From positions 434,001-498,000 of the forward strand of contig NZ_JAIZBH010000001.1 in NCBI RefSeq assembly GCF_022267375.1: DNA of 64,000 nt, read 5' to 3'. Below are positions 38,709 to 59,754 of the stretch, in pieces; positions within the stretch are counted from its first letter, which is position 1, and the number at the start of each line of letters is the position of its first letter. The notes beneath the pieces were generated by a model. It saw nothing but the letters and a program-made list of their open reading frames with translations, did not search any database and had not been told where the DNA came from. Position numbers and translations under genes: made by a program. The DNA comes from Leptospira sanjuanensis. Its GTDB lineage: Bacteria; Spirochaetota; Leptospiria; Leptospirales; Leptospiraceae.

Positions 38709-39488
38709 TTGCTAAAGCGAAGTTCCCTGTTTCTTGCTCTCTGGGTTTTAATTTCCGCCGGAGAGATCGATTCCAAGGAAATTACACTATTCTCACACTT
38801 CACTGACTCCTCTCCTCGAATTGCCGGGGAGAGGAATCTTCTCAAACAAAAATTCACTCCGGCCTCCACGTTTAAATATTGGATTACCCTTTTTCTATTG
38901 GAAAGAAACCTAATCGGTCCCGCTTTCAAAAGAACAAGCAACGAAGCTCATATCCCGAACGCTCCGCGAGATTTGACTCTGCGGGAAGCGATGTATTATT
39001 CCTCCAATTCCTTCTTTCTCGCTTTTTTTGAGGAAAATCCTCTCCTCTACGAAGAACTCGAAGACTTCTTGTTACGGATCGGATACGTCCCAGAGACATT
39101 CAAAAAACATTATTTAGATAAAAAGAATATTTATTTTTCGGACGCGATCCAAAAATCCCCGGAAGAACAGCACGAATTTCTGCTCGAGTTTTTAAAAGAC
39201 GAAGGAAGATCCAAAGGAGTGTCTCCTGAAACGTTTCGACGCTGGAAAGAAGCCGCGTTTTGGTCAGAATGCGATTCCAAAAACTCGATCGTCTACGGGA
39301 AGACGGGATCTCTCCGCGGATCGTTTTGGTTTTTGGGATTTTCGGAAAAGAAACAAAATCTTTGGCAGAGATGGATCGCAAACGCACCGAAAGAATATTC
39401 CGTAATTACGGTTTTGCAGACGGGAGAAGGCGTTTCAAGGGAAACGGCGATCGATTCTTTTTATAGAACCGCCGGTTGTAAGAGATAA
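38709..39488 (+). CDS. Class D beta-lactamase-like serine hydrolase
   Basis: A 259-residue protein with a signal peptide (LFLALWVLISAGEIDS). PASTFKYW carries the class D active-site pattern STFK with Ser53 and Lys56 (from the TTG start). The SxN-type motif is probably YYSSNSF, and IVYGKTGSLRG supplies the KTG box. A Trp-rich region follows. It belongs to the penicillin-recognising serine enzymes near OXA-type enzymes or BlaR-type sensors. The start TTG 38709 is preferred; the frame open further upstream overlaps the phasin gene. Whether it hydrolyses beta-lactams or acts on peptidoglycan cannot be said from sequence. Confidence 0.75.
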   Translation: MLKRSSLFLALWVLISAGEIDSKEITLFSHFTDSSPRIAGERNLLKQKFTPASTFKYWITLFLLERNLIGPAFKRTSNEAHIPNAPRDLTLREAMYYSSNSFFLAFFEENPLLYEELEDFLLRIGYVPETFKKHYLDKKNIYFSDAIQKSPEEQHEFLLEFLKDEGRSKGVSPETFRRWKEAAFWSECDSKNSIVYGKTGSLRGSFWFLGFSEKKQNLWQRWIANAPKEYSVITVLQTGEGVSRETAIDSFYRTAGCKR

Positions 39489-39646
39489 GATCGTTTCGGA
39501 AACTTTAAAAATGTTGTTTGATCGAAACCTTTAGAATCGTTTGTGTTAGGTGGGATGGGATCGGAACTTGAATCCGATTGGAGTTCGGTACGATTTTTTT
39601 AGAACGAAAGAAAAGACGAATCGAAGTAAGAAAGCGGCGAAGATCA

Positions 39647-39730
<84 letters not shown>

Positions 39731-39787
39731 ACTATACAGTAATGATTTCCGAAAAGGTTCTTCTGTAAACTTAAAAAACGCAGGAGG

Positions 39788-40270
<483 letters not shown>

Positions 40271-40492
40271 GTTTCCCAGAGGATTGACAGGGAATGATTC
40301 CCGAAAATCATTGATCCTTCTCTAGTTGGAACTTTCGTCTGCGGAAAAGGTCCAACGTTTTTATATTCTGAAAGCTTATCCCGAAGATCGGATTCTTTTT
40401 ATAAAGTTCCGCGTTACGACCTATCCCTTACGGAGGATCGGATTCGTCTTTGGGACGATTTTAGAAAAGGCTCTGATTCCAAGGAAAAGCGC

Positions 40493-41399
40493 ATGTCCGA
40501 ATTTGCAATTGAAATCGATTCGATTCGAAAAAAATACAAGGAACAAAATGCTCTCAGAGGCGTCTCCTTTCGAGTTCCCCAAGGTTCCGTCTTTGGGCTC
40601 TTAGGTCCGAACGGCGCCGGAAAGACGAGCTTGGTTCGAATCCTCATGGGATTCTCCAAACAAACCGAAGGAGGCTTTCGTCTATTTGGACTTCCGTTTT
40701 CACCCCATTTGCGGAAAAGAATCGGTTACCTTCCTGAAAAAGTATCCATCCCGGGTTTTCTAACGGGAGAAGAATTCTTAACCTTCTCCGCAAAGTTAGC
40801 CGGAATTAAAAACGCTTCCATCCGGGAAAAGTCTAAGTTCCTTTTGGAAAAGACGGGAATCGCTGACGCCGCCGATAAAAAAGTTTCCGGCTATTCCAAA
40901 GGAATGCTGCAGCGCCTCGGACTCGCGTCTGCTTTGATCGGCGATCCCGAACTTTTGATCTTGGACGAACCCGGTTCCGGTTTGGACCCGAAGGGTTACA
41001 TCGATTTCCGCGAAACTCTCGTCGAAGAAAACAAAAACAAGGGCACAACCGTATTATTAAATTCTCATAGACTTTTGGAAGTGGAGAAGGTCTGTCACGA
41101 AATCGGAATTCTCAACTTGGGAACTCTCGCCGCGCTCGGACCTCTCGAATCCTTGAAGGAAGGTAAGAATCGGATTCTTCTGAAAGTCGAATCGGTAACT
41201 CCCGAATTGGATTCATATATCCGTAAAATTTCCTCCGAACAAAAAGTTACGGAGAATCAGATCGAGTTTCTTCCGCAGAACGGAATCGATCTGAAACGAA
41301 TTCCCGCGGAACTCGTGGACTTAGGAGCGAACATCTTGAAATACGAAAGAACCGTCGAATCTCTCGAAGAGGTTTTCTTAAGAGTCACCGGAGGAAACG

Positions 41400-41407
<8 letters not shown>
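40493..41407 (+). CDS. ABC transporter ATP-binding protein (ABC-2 type)
   Basis: A 304-residue ATPase. Walker A GPNGAGKTS (residues 39-47), Q-loop region, signature SGYSKGMLQRLGL, Walker B LLILDEPGSGLDP and the switch His in LNSHRLLEVEKV are all present. The C-terminal 90 residues resemble the regulatory extension of Ccm/NatA-type ABC-2 ATPases. It overlaps the permease gene by 8 bases and forms one transporter with it. The ATG at 40493 follows AAGGAAAA. Exported substrate unknown. Confidence 0.95.
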
Positions 41408-42227
<820 letters not shown>

Positions 42228-42318
42228 ACGAAAAGTACCGGTTGACAAAACTTTAAAGAGTCATAATTCTACCTTGGGTCGGCGTATGCCGGCTCGGGTT
42301 GGTATTGGAAATCGGTAC

Positions 42319-43839
<1,521 letters not shown>

Positions 43840-43925
43840 AGTTGCGTAAGCCAGACAAGCGCGGCCGTTTCGGCGTTTACGATCCAGGAAAACTGCGTTA
43901 CCGCGCGGTTTCTGACGATTCTCGA

Positions 43926-44831
43926 TTAAATCAGATTCAAAATTCTTGATATATAGACCGATAGAAATTCGGCCGCCTTATGAAATTCCCGCGCTTGCAA
44001 TTCTTCGGGACGTTTGTCTAGATCGATCCCCGCTTTTTCCAAAGCCTGAAAACATTCCAAGCGAAACGATTCCTCCGAAAAAAATTTGGACGTATGCACT
44101 TCGTTCGGTAGAGACGCGATCGGCGCGTCTCGAAAGGAAGAAGCGAGTTTTTTTCTTTTTCCCCAAAAAGCGGTTCTGCAAAGACATTCCAGCGCGATAA
44201 AACCGAATTCGTTCGGAAACACGGAAGCGGCTTTGAATTCTAAGATGGAAGAATCCACGTTCGGTCTCGGATAAAACGCTCCGGCTTTGATATCCTTTTT
44301 CAAACTCCAGTTTCCGTACGCGGAAAGATAAAATCGGATCGAAGAAGGTTCGTTGGAAATTCGTTTGGCGAATTCTTTTTGAACCAAGAACGCCGCGCCT
44401 TTGAGTCCTTTCAGATTTTTTACGGCGCTTAACGTAAGTTCGGAAGAGATGTAGTAGGGGAGATTTCCGAAAAGATAAACAGACTCGCGGGAAAATTCGG
44501 GAAGAAAATCGAGCGCGTCTCCTTCCCTAAGTTCGAACTCGGGAAGATATTCCCGAAGCCAGCTTGCATAAACGGGATCGATTTCAAAGAGAGTCACCGG
44601 TTTTTGAAATTCCAAAAGACCGTGCGAAATCGCGCCAAGCCCCGGACCGATTTCCAAGATTCGATCGATGCGCGCAACGAGGTCGGAACTCAGACAGGAA
44701 AGAATGGCTTGGATCGCGTTGGGATCGATTAGAAAGTTCTGACCCCATTTTTTCAAGGGCGCGGAGGATTTTGACTCCAGAAATTTCCGGATCTCAGAAA
44801 CTTTCCGAAATGGGTATTCTCTGGAGCTCAT
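43926..44831 (-). CDS. rsmA: 16S rRNA adenine dimethyltransferase RsmA/KsgA
   Basis: A 301-residue SAM-dependent methyltransferase that dimethylates A1518 and A1519 of 16S rRNA. KKWGQNFLIDPNAI precedes the SAM site (ILEIGPGLGAISHGL), followed by GNLPYYIS (the NLPY catalytic motif) and FYPRPNVDSSI. The ATG at 44831 (MSSREYPFRK) is chosen, since the 47 codons upstream lie inside comEC and are not conserved. The gene overlaps the end of comEC by 38 bases. About 30 residues longer than the E. coli enzyme at the N-terminus. Confidence 0.95.
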   Translation of the reverse strand: MSSREYPFRKVSEIRKFLESKSSAPLKKWGQNFLIDPNAIQAILSCLSSDLVARIDRILEIGPGLGAISHGLLEFQKPVTLFEIDPVYASWLREYLPEFELREGDALDFLPEFSRESVYLFGNLPYYISSELTLSAVKNLKGLKGAAFLVQKEFAKRISNEPSSIRFYLSAYGNWSLKKDIKAGAFYPRPNVDSSILEFKAASVFPNEFGFIALECLCRTAFWGKRKKLASSFRDAPIASLPNEVHTSKFFSEESFRLECFQALEKAGIDLDKRPEELQAREFHKAAEFLSVYISRILNLI

Positions 44832-46830
44832 CTTTTTCCAGAAACACCCAACTCTCCGAAAGCCCAAGCAGTTTTCGGTTTTGATTCCAGACTTCCGCCT
44901 TGTCTTTGCTGCCGAAAGGAGTTTCCAAAAGAATCCAACCTCGACCCGTTTTCGTTTTTTGGGAAAGCGCAAACAAAGAATCCTTTTTCGTATGAAAGAA
45001 TACGATTTTGGATTCGTTCCGAAGTGAAATTTCTCGAATCGGTTCCGACCTTTGAAGAGGAAAGCGACTCGCTGCGATCCACGGTTCCGGGTTTTGTCCG
45101 GCGTATAGGATCGGTGTTTTAGAAAGGTTCTTCAAACACGAGAAAGCCCAAATCAAACAGGATTCGTCTTCCACAAAAACGCGGTTCAAGGGAGAATCTT
45201 TTTGCGATTCGCAAAAATTCTTTTTGGTTTTTTGAAACGCTTTTGAAATCGTCTTGAATCCGTATTTGCATTTTCCCGAAAAGAAAAGAGAATCTCCGCT
45301 TCGTAGGATAAGGAAGAATCGATTGTAAATGAGTTTCGTTTCGTTTGGAAACAAGTCCGGGGATCGATACAACAGAACATGAAGCGCGATTGTAAAAAGG
45401 ATAAACGAGCCGCAAAGAATCGAATCGATCCTCTTTTGGGAAAGGAATCTTTTTTTCGAAAACGATTCTTTTGAATGAGAAAATTGAGTTTGGAAGGAAT
45501 ATTCTGGATTTTGAATGTTATTAAGAGTTCCCTCGATACTATCAGTATTTGAGATGACTTTCGTAAAACGAAGATTTTTGTTTGAATTCTCCCGTGATCG
45601 AATTCGTTCGAGTGTTCCTGCGAAAGCGAACACACCGATACAGAGTAAAACCCAACCGGACATTCCGATCGCCGCCGCGTCCCCCATTTCCCTGTAAAAA
45701 CCCAAAGGTTCGGAAAGACGTTCCGAAAGATACGCGAGAATAAATATTAAGAATTCCGTAATGGACCAAAGTAGTTCGTTTAACAACGGGACGGCGGTTT
45801 CCTGAACGCAGATGGAAAGATATAGAATCGGAAGAAGAATTCCCGCCAAAGGAACCACGAGCAGATTGAGTAGGATGGAACCGAAACTGAAAGAACCGAA
45901 CGCGGATAATAAAACCGGCATGGTTCCGAGTCCGGCGGAAAAAGAGATCGATAGATTCTCCTTAAAAAAGGAGGAAATCCGATTCTCATCCGAAAGAAAG
46001 CGGAATAGGATCCGGATCGGATTCGAAAAAAGGAATATACCCGTTACGGCTCCGAAAGAAAGAGAAAAGGAAACCGAATAAAATCGGAACGGATCCGCGA
46101 TCCATACGATCCACGCCGAACCGAGGAGCAGATCGATCGGACGGAGTTTCCGGTAGAACAATCCTTGAAGCAGAAGCATTCCCGCAAAGATCCAAGCTCT
46201 TGTGAGAGAAACGGGATAACCGAGGGCGGAAAGATAAAGAAATCCGGTCAAAAGCGGAAGGATTCTCGGCAAACGATGGCCGAGGCTCGGAATTAAATTG
46301 AGAAGTCGAAATTGAACTCCCATCAGAATTCCAAGGTGTAAACCCGAGGCGGCGAACAAATGAAGAATTCCTCCTTCTTTCGCTTTCTCTTTGAAATCTT
46401 TGGAAAGTTGTTTCGCTTCTCCGAAAAGCAAACCGAGCGCGATTCGTTGGGCTTTTTTTTCCAAAGCGGCTTGTTTTAAATCGAATAGAACTCGTTCCCG
46501 AAATCGTTCTTGGAAAATCTTTTCGGGTTCTCCGAAAAGATTCTTTTTCGGAACGGGCAGAAATGTGTTTTTCGGAAAATGTGAGGGCTGAAATCTTTCG
46601 GGATAGAAAGATGTCGCGGCCAAAAGAAAGAATATTCCAAAAAAAAAATATTCGGATATTTGAAATCGTTTTTCGAAAAACCCGCTTAATGAAAATGTGA
46701 TGAGGACGATTCCGATCCAAAGGATTGCGGTTCCCGGAAAAAGCAAATCGAGTACGATTCCGGTTAGTGTTCCTAGGGAAAATTTCGAGAATGCGGAGCA
46801 GGGCACCCAGTCGAGGAGATGTTTTTTCAT
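44794..46830 (-). CDS. ComEC/Rec2-family competence channel protein, apparently without a nuclease domain
   Basis: A 678-residue membrane protein. The competence domain (residues 100-450) is clear: ALGLLFGEAKQLSKDFKEKA, GILHLFAASGLHLGILMG and LPLLTGFLYLSALGYPVSLTRA (shown in part), then VDLLLGSAWIVWIADPF-like segments. The family moves single-stranded DNA across the inner membrane. The C-terminal 200 residues lack an HxHxDH zinc motif of a metallo-beta-lactamase domain, which many ComEC proteins carry, and instead have a Ser/Lys-rich, beta-like segment. The stop codon lies inside rsmA. Confidence 0.85.
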   Translation of the reverse strand: MKKHLLDWVPCSAFSKFSLGTLTGIVLDLLFPGTAILWIGIVLITFSLSGFFEKRFQISEYFFFGIFFLLAATSFYPERFQPSHFPKNTFLPVPKKNLFGEPEKIFQERFRERVLFDLKQAALEKKAQRIALGLLFGEAKQLSKDFKEKAKEGGILHLFAASGLHLGILMGVQFRLLNLIPSLGHRLPRILPLLTGFLYLSALGYPVSLTRAWIFAGMLLLQGLFYRKLRPIDLLLGSAWIVWIADPFRFYSVSFSLSFGAVTGIFLFSNPIRILFRFLSDENRISSFFKENLSISFSAGLGTMPVLLSAFGSFSFGSILLNLLVVPLAGILLPILYLSICVQETAVPLLNELLWSITEFLIFILAYLSERLSEPLGFYREMGDAAAIGMSGWVLLCIGVFAFAGTLERIRSRENSNKNLRFTKVISNTDSIEGTLNNIQNPEYSFQTQFSHSKESFSKKRFLSQKRIDSILCGSFILFTIALHVLLYRSPDLFPNETKLIYNRFFLILRSGDSLFFSGKCKYGFKTISKAFQKTKKNFCESQKDSPLNRVFVEDESCLIWAFSCLKNLSKTPILYAGQNPEPWIAASRFPLQRSEPIREISLRNESKIVFFHTKKDSLFALSQKTKTGRGWILLETPFGSKDKAEVWNQNRKLLGLSESWVFLEKDELQRIPISESF

Positions 46831-46898
46831 ACCCGATACGGTTCTTGAAGCCGCCGCTCGGGTTTTCGTTTCGTAAAAAAATGGAAAGCCGCAGGCTT

Positions 46899-49696
<2,798 letters not shown>

Positions 49697-49702
49697 GAGA
49701 GA

Positions 49703-50311
<609 letters not shown>

Positions 50312-50312
50312 G

Positions 50313-52261
<1,949 letters not shown>

Positions 52262-52262
52262 A

Positions 52263-52308
<46 letters not shown>

Positions 52309-52342
52309 TGTCTATGTCGTGCAAACCACTTTTTCAACAGGT

Positions 52343-52710
<368 letters not shown>

Positions 52711-52742
52711 GTGGGGAAGAGGATATTAGAGAAGAGGACAAC

Positions 52743-54619
<1,877 letters not shown>

Positions 54620-54778
54620 ACGGAATTACCCCGAATTTTTTTGATGTTTTGCGATGCGCTTACTAATTTGCAATTAAGACTACTCGAAGGGAACTCTTTC
54701 CTCTAAGATCGGATACAATCGTACTGTTTTTTATGGATTTTTTAGATACGATTTCTATATGTACAGTCCGATTTCAGC

Positions 54779-55285
54779 TCAATAACAATACGAATCCTTT
54801 CTGCAATCCGATAGATCTCGAAAACACGTTGTAGGTTGATCCGCACAAGAGTAAGGCTGAGCGGCTCCACAACCGTTCGCAATTCCGCTTGAATTACAAC
54901 GACCCGACCCGGATGTATTTTCAACGATGAGATCGAATTTAGTCGTCGCTTTCCCCGAATTCAGATTTGCGGTATATGTTACCCGCGTCTGGGATTGGGT
55001 AGGCGATCCCGAAAGTCTGCCGGACCGGCTATCGATGGAAATCGAATTCGTTAAACTCGGTGAAATCGTTACAATATCCGAACTGGACGGATTCGTGATT
55101 GTCGGTGCGAGAGAATTCGTCGCGTTCTTTACGAAGACGACAGTGTTCGCCCCGTAGGTGATCGTTTGTGTAGTTAAGGCCAATAGCAACATTAGGTTTG
55201 TTGTTTCATCGTCCTTAGGATCGTTTTTGCACGCTTGCGTAAAAAGCAAGAGGGAGATTGTGAATGTTGTTAGAAATTTTTTCAT
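54779..55285 (-). CDS. Predicted lipoprotein with an Ig-like segment
   Basis: A 168-residue protein whose signal peptide (FLTTFTISLLLFTQAC) ends in a lipobox with Cys19. The middle (ITNPSSSDIVTISPSLTN, then SGRLSGSPTQSQTRVTYTA) resembles a single putative Ig domain of the kind found in large leptospiral surface proteins. The C-terminal tail is Cys-rich (RCNSSGIANGCGAAQ, CADQPTTCFRDLSDC), with about seven Cys likely forming disulphides. GAGGAAAT precedes ATG 55285. Likely surface or periplasmic. Monocistronic. Confidence 0.65.
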   Translation of the reverse strand: MKKFLTTFTISLLLFTQACKNDPKDDETTNLMLLLALTTQTITYGANTVVFVKNATNSLAPTITNPSSSDIVTISPSLTNSISIDSRSGRLSGSPTQSQTRVTYTANLNSGKATTKFDLIVENTSGSGRCNSSGIANGCGAAQPYSCADQPTTCFRDLSDCRKDSYCY

Positions 55286-55856
55286 ATTTCCTCGTTTCTT
55301 ATTTTTTAAAGTTCTATCCGGATGTCGTACGATGCAGACAGAAATCGAGAAACGATGACGTTCGTTTTTCTATTTGATTATTTTAATTTTTAAAAAACAT
55401 TATAAATTTATAATAATCAAAAATGAATTTTATTTGCGGGCGGAAATGTTGAAATTTTGTTTTTGAATTATCGGTTTAATTTTTAATTTGGTGTTCATGT
55501 TGTATTATGAATTCATAGTTCTGCTTTTTGCTTTGGGATTTCGTTTTAAAAGAAACTCGATCTCGGTCTGAGCGAAAGAAGTGTAGGCCGGGTTACCGGA
55601 AAATCGGCCGAAATCCGAAAAAGGCCGCCGGATTTGTGGGACTTCTATGGTTTTTATCAAAGGATGGCGTGGAGAGAAACGCTGTTTCGATCTTCAAGGA
55701 ACGAAGAGGCGACTATTCAAAAAGTTTCATTTAGTTTTGTTCTCTTATTGAAAGATTCGACTTCGGTAAAAGAAAAATACTCGGTTTAAAAACTCTTACA
55801 AGTTTTTTTAGATGGATTCGATTTATAGTTTCCTTCTTGGAAAGCTCGTTCAATAG
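55286..55856. other. AT-rich intergenic region
   Basis: No supported gene. The stretch 55375-55510 is very AT-rich with runs of T and A and may contain promoters for both flanking genes. One GATTTGTGGGACTT, a variant of the recurring motif, lies at 55631. Short open frames have no ribosome sites. Confidence 0.55.
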
Positions 55857-57245
55857 ATGCTTCCTGCTGGATCGAATTCTTCGGTTCAAAGTCGGATCGA
55901 CAAACTGTTTGGAGTTAAAATTGTGAATCCATTTCAACAAACGAATGATACATCTAAAAAGAGGACATTGGATCCTTTATCTTATGAAATCTTAAAGAGT
56001 GAAATCGTTCGAACCAAAATTCTTTGTATATTTTTTTCTTTTACGTCGGTGTTGATTGGGGTTATATTCACCGTTTTCAATGAAAAGATTCAAAAAGAGA
56101 TCGGAGGGGAAATTCCTTTTTACCCCGTTCTTGGAGTGAATATTGGGATCGCCGTTTATGAATTCATCGCGAATCGAATCTTCAATCGTTTTTTGAAGAA
56201 CAAGAAAAACATCATTCCTTTTGCGAGATTCGTGAACGTATTCGTGGAGATAACCGCCATTGGATTGCTGATTTGGCTGAACGTTAAAATCTTCGCCTCT
56301 CCTTTGATTCCGTTGTATTCCCCCGTGGTGATGATTTTCTTTATGTTCATCATTCTTTCGGTTTTGCGACTCGAGTTTTGGTTGAGCGTGTTTACCGGAT
56401 TTTTGGCCGGAGTGGAGCTTTTTGCATTAGCATATTATTATATTCCGCAGAATCCGATCCCGATGCCGATTCAATTTTTCAATACGTTCGTGCCTTTCGT
56501 TTCCAAGGGGCTTTTGTTTTTGTTCAGCGGAGTCGCGGCGGGATTGGTGGGACTTCAACTAAAACGTTCTTTGATTTCCGCAATTTCCGCGGTTCAAGAA
56601 AAGAACGAAGTGGTCGGTATGTTCGGTCAATATGTTTCACCGGACGTCGTGGATAAACTTTTAGAGCAAAAGAACGAAAACTTTTCCGAGTCCAAAAGCG
56701 TCTGCGTCATGTTTTTGGATATCCGTAATTTTACCAGCTTCTCCGAAAAAAGGGCTCCCGGAGAAGTCATCGATTATCTCAATTACATCTTCAGTCATTT
56801 GATCGATATCGTGAATCAACACAACGGTATGATCAATAAATTTCTTGGAGACGGTTTTATGGCCGTGTTCGGCGCTCCTCTTTCGGACGGATCGAACGAC
56901 GTGAAGAATGCGGTCGACGCATCGATGGAAATTCTCAGAAAAATCGAATTTTTAAATCAGGAAGGTAAAATTCCGGAAACCAGCATCGGGATCGGTTTGC
57001 ACACGGGCAAGGCGATGACGGGTAACGTAGGTTCCGAAACGAGGAAAGAATATACGATCATCGGAGACGTCGTGAATCTCGCATCCAGGGTCGAACAATT
57101 GAATAAACAATTCGGAACGAAACTTTTGGTCACTCAAGCGGTTTACGAGGATATTAAAACGACGATGTCCGGCAGACATCTCTCTTCGATTCATGTGAAA
57201 GGTAGAGAAGAGCCGGTCGACGTTTACGAGTTGGATAAAGTTTAA
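55857..57245 (+). CDS. Membrane-bound class III adenylate cyclase
   Basis: A 462-residue protein with six hydrophobic segments (about residues 55-245; e.g. IFFSFTSVLIGVIFTVF) and a C-terminal cyclase domain (about 280-460). Catalytic features: metal Asp in MFLDIRNFTSFSE and in FLGDGFMAVFG, the purine-binding Lys in RKEYTIIGDVVNLASR (Lys-Asp pair points to ATP, so cAMP), and the transition-state Asn/Arg in VNLASR. It converts ATP to cAMP and may signal to the two-cNMP-domain protein at 30 kb. The start is ATG 55857 or GTG 55923; the latter has TGGAG 9 bases upstream. Terminator follows. Confidence 0.9.
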   Translation: MLPAGSNSSVQSRIDKLFGVKIVNPFQQTNDTSKKRTLDPLSYEILKSEIVRTKILCIFFSFTSVLIGVIFTVFNEKIQKEIGGEIPFYPVLGVNIGIAVYEFIANRIFNRFLKNKKNIIPFARFVNVFVEITAIGLLIWLNVKIFASPLIPLYSPVVMIFFMFIILSVLRLEFWLSVFTGFLAGVELFALAYYYIPQNPIPMPIQFFNTFVPFVSKGLLFLFSGVAAGLVGLQLKRSLISAISAVQEKNEVVGMFGQYVSPDVVDKLLEQKNENFSESKSVCVMFLDIRNFTSFSEKRAPGEVIDYLNYIFSHLIDIVNQHNGMINKFLGDGFMAVFGAPLSDGSNDVKNAVDASMEILRKIEFLNQEGKIPETSIGIGLHTGKAMTGNVGSETRKEYTIIGDVVNLASRVEQLNKQFGTKLLVTQAVYEDIKTTMSGRHLSSIHVKGREEPVDVYELDKV

Positions 57246-57439
57246 ATCTCCGCGTGGTTCGGGTATTTACGATCGGATAATAAGAAAATTCTCCGGTGAA
57301 CGTTTGGCGAATTTAAATCGTAACCGTTCTTTGGGATTGGAAGGACGTTTTGTAAAGGATGGGAAGCGGAAAATCGCGATGAATGCGGAGAGAACAAAGC
57401 GGCACTTGGATTCCGAGGATGGAATCCAGGACTTAAAAA

Positions 57440-57475
57440 AAAACGGGGAACGAAAAACTGGCGATTCCCCGATTT

Positions 57476-57482
<7 letters not shown>
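57440..57482. terminator. Bidirectional terminator between cyclase and hypothetical gene
   Basis: CGGGGAA (57444-57450) pairs perfectly with TTCCCCG (57465-57471) around a 14-base loop. An A-run precedes and a T-run (ATTTTTATT) follows, so it can end transcription from both convergent genes. It overlaps the last bases of the minus-strand gene. Confidence 0.75.
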
Positions 57483-58353
<871 letters not shown>

Positions 58354-59520
58354 TTAAAGATTCATTTTTCGAAACATCCAGAAACACAATCCGAGAAAAA
58401 GTCCGGGTGTGATCCAAACTCCAACGAAGGGAGGAATAACGCCGTTTTCGCCGAGCGATTTTCCCGCGGAATTGAAGATATAATAGATCAACACGACTCC
58501 GATCGTGATTCCGAGAGACGCGACTCCCGCCGTCTTCTTCGTAAAATATCCCGCAATGGTTCCGATGAGCGTAACGATGATCGTCATCATCGGCAAAGCA
58601 AACACGGAATGTTTTTCCGTGAGAACATCTCCGTAGGAAAGACCTTTTTGAATTCTTCTTTTTTCCTCTTCTCCGAGTTGAAAGAGATTCATTTCCTCCA
58701 CGGAACCCGCCGGAACCTTAAAGTAAGTCGGGTCTTCGGGAAGTTCGTATTCCTTTTCGTCGAACGATTCTTGGGAGGATAACTTAAGGTCGTTGTCGAA
58801 ATGCCATTCTTCGACCTTCTTCATCTTCCAAAGTCTCGTATCATAGTTATACTTTGCCTTTAAGGAAGAGATTACGGTTTCGGGAGAACCGTCGGGTCGA
58901 AGACGGATGTAATTGAAGCCGCCGTTGATTTCGTCCTTATCGGGATCGTAGAAGTATAAATAATAAAATCCCTCTTTTCCTTTTACGTGAAACTGATAAA
59001 CGCTGTTGGCGAGAGTTCCCATCCCTTCGGTGAGAGTATCGTGTTCTATCTTGGCGAGTTTGTTCACCGGTCTTACGATGAACTCCGTTCCGAGCAACAT
59101 AACGATCCACATTAAAATTCCGAAGATAATGAGAGGCGCGACGATTCTAAAAAAAGAAACACCGGCGGCCATCATGGATACGAGTTCCTTGTTTACGGAA
59201 AATTGACCCACGGTGAAACAGATCGAGAACATCAAGGACATCGATACGACCGTGGTCGAGATGATCTTAGGCAGACTGTAGATTAAAAATAATGCGACAT
59301 GATAACGCGGAGCCTTGGTGGCCGTGAAGTTCCGCATGTTGTCGTTTACAAGAGAAAGCAACATAATGCCCGTGAGAAGAATCACGGTTCCGATAAAGAT
59401 CTTAAAAAATTCTCCGAATAAATATCGGTCTAAGAGTTTCGGCGGAAAAAATTCTTCCTTCCATTTGCGGAAGAAGGATCGGATCGAATCCGGATTGAGT
59501 TGAATCGAAGGTGTTTTCAT
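58354..59520 (-). CDS. LptF/LptG-family lipopolysaccharide export permease
   Basis: A 388-residue inner-membrane protein of the YjgP/YjgQ family, which with LptB moves LPS to the Lpt bridge. Three N-terminal membrane segments (LLDRYLFGEFFKIFIGTVIL in part), SLMFSICFTVGQFSVNKELVSM and SFFRIVAPLIIFGILMWIVM precede a periplasmic beta-jellyroll (residues 140-290), and three C-terminal segments follow (IIVTLIGTIAGYFTKKTAGV). The ATG at 59520 (MKTPSIQLN) is chosen; the longer frame adds 66 unlikely basic residues. The partner permease is not next to it. Confidence 0.9.
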   Translation of the reverse strand: MKTPSIQLNPDSIRSFFRKWKEEFFPPKLLDRYLFGEFFKIFIGTVILLTGIMLLSLVNDNMRNFTATKAPRYHVALFLIYSLPKIISTTVVSMSLMFSICFTVGQFSVNKELVSMMAAGVSFFRIVAPLIIFGILMWIVMLLGTEFIVRPVNKLAKIEHDTLTEGMGTLANSVYQFHVKGKEGFYYLYFYDPDKDEINGGFNYIRLRPDGSPETVISSLKAKYNYDTRLWKMKKVEEWHFDNDLKLSSQESFDEKEYELPEDPTYFKVPAGSVEEMNLFQLGEEEKRRIQKGLSYGDVLTEKHSVFALPMMTIIVTLIGTIAGYFTKKTAGVASLGITIGVVLIYYIFNSAGKSLGENGVIPPFVGVWITPGLFLGLCFWMFRKMNL

Positions 59521-59754
59521 TCTTTTTCGAATTCTCGAACCATTCTCGCAGAGTTCCCGCAATTGACAAGATCGTTTAAATAGAAACCGAAACCGCAGGA
59601 CGCCCTTGCCCGGATGGTTTCTCTTTTTGGAGAAGATTCCTTTTTCCGTATTTCCGACCGGTAAATTCGAACGGATGGAAGGAGTTCCCCCGCAGATTTG
59701 AGTCGAATGGAACGACACGCGCGTTTCGGTGTCGTTTACAAAGCGAATCGGGTC

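Noticed and set aside
38709..39488. Calling this a drug-resistance OXA beta-lactamase
   Set aside because: The motifs only place it in the penicillin-recognising serine enzymes; the neighbouring phasin argues against a resistance cassette.
45986..46720. 244-codon minus-strand frame inside comEC
   Set aside because: Out-of-frame shadow with Arg/Ser/Phe bias; comEC has clear family motifs in the other frame.
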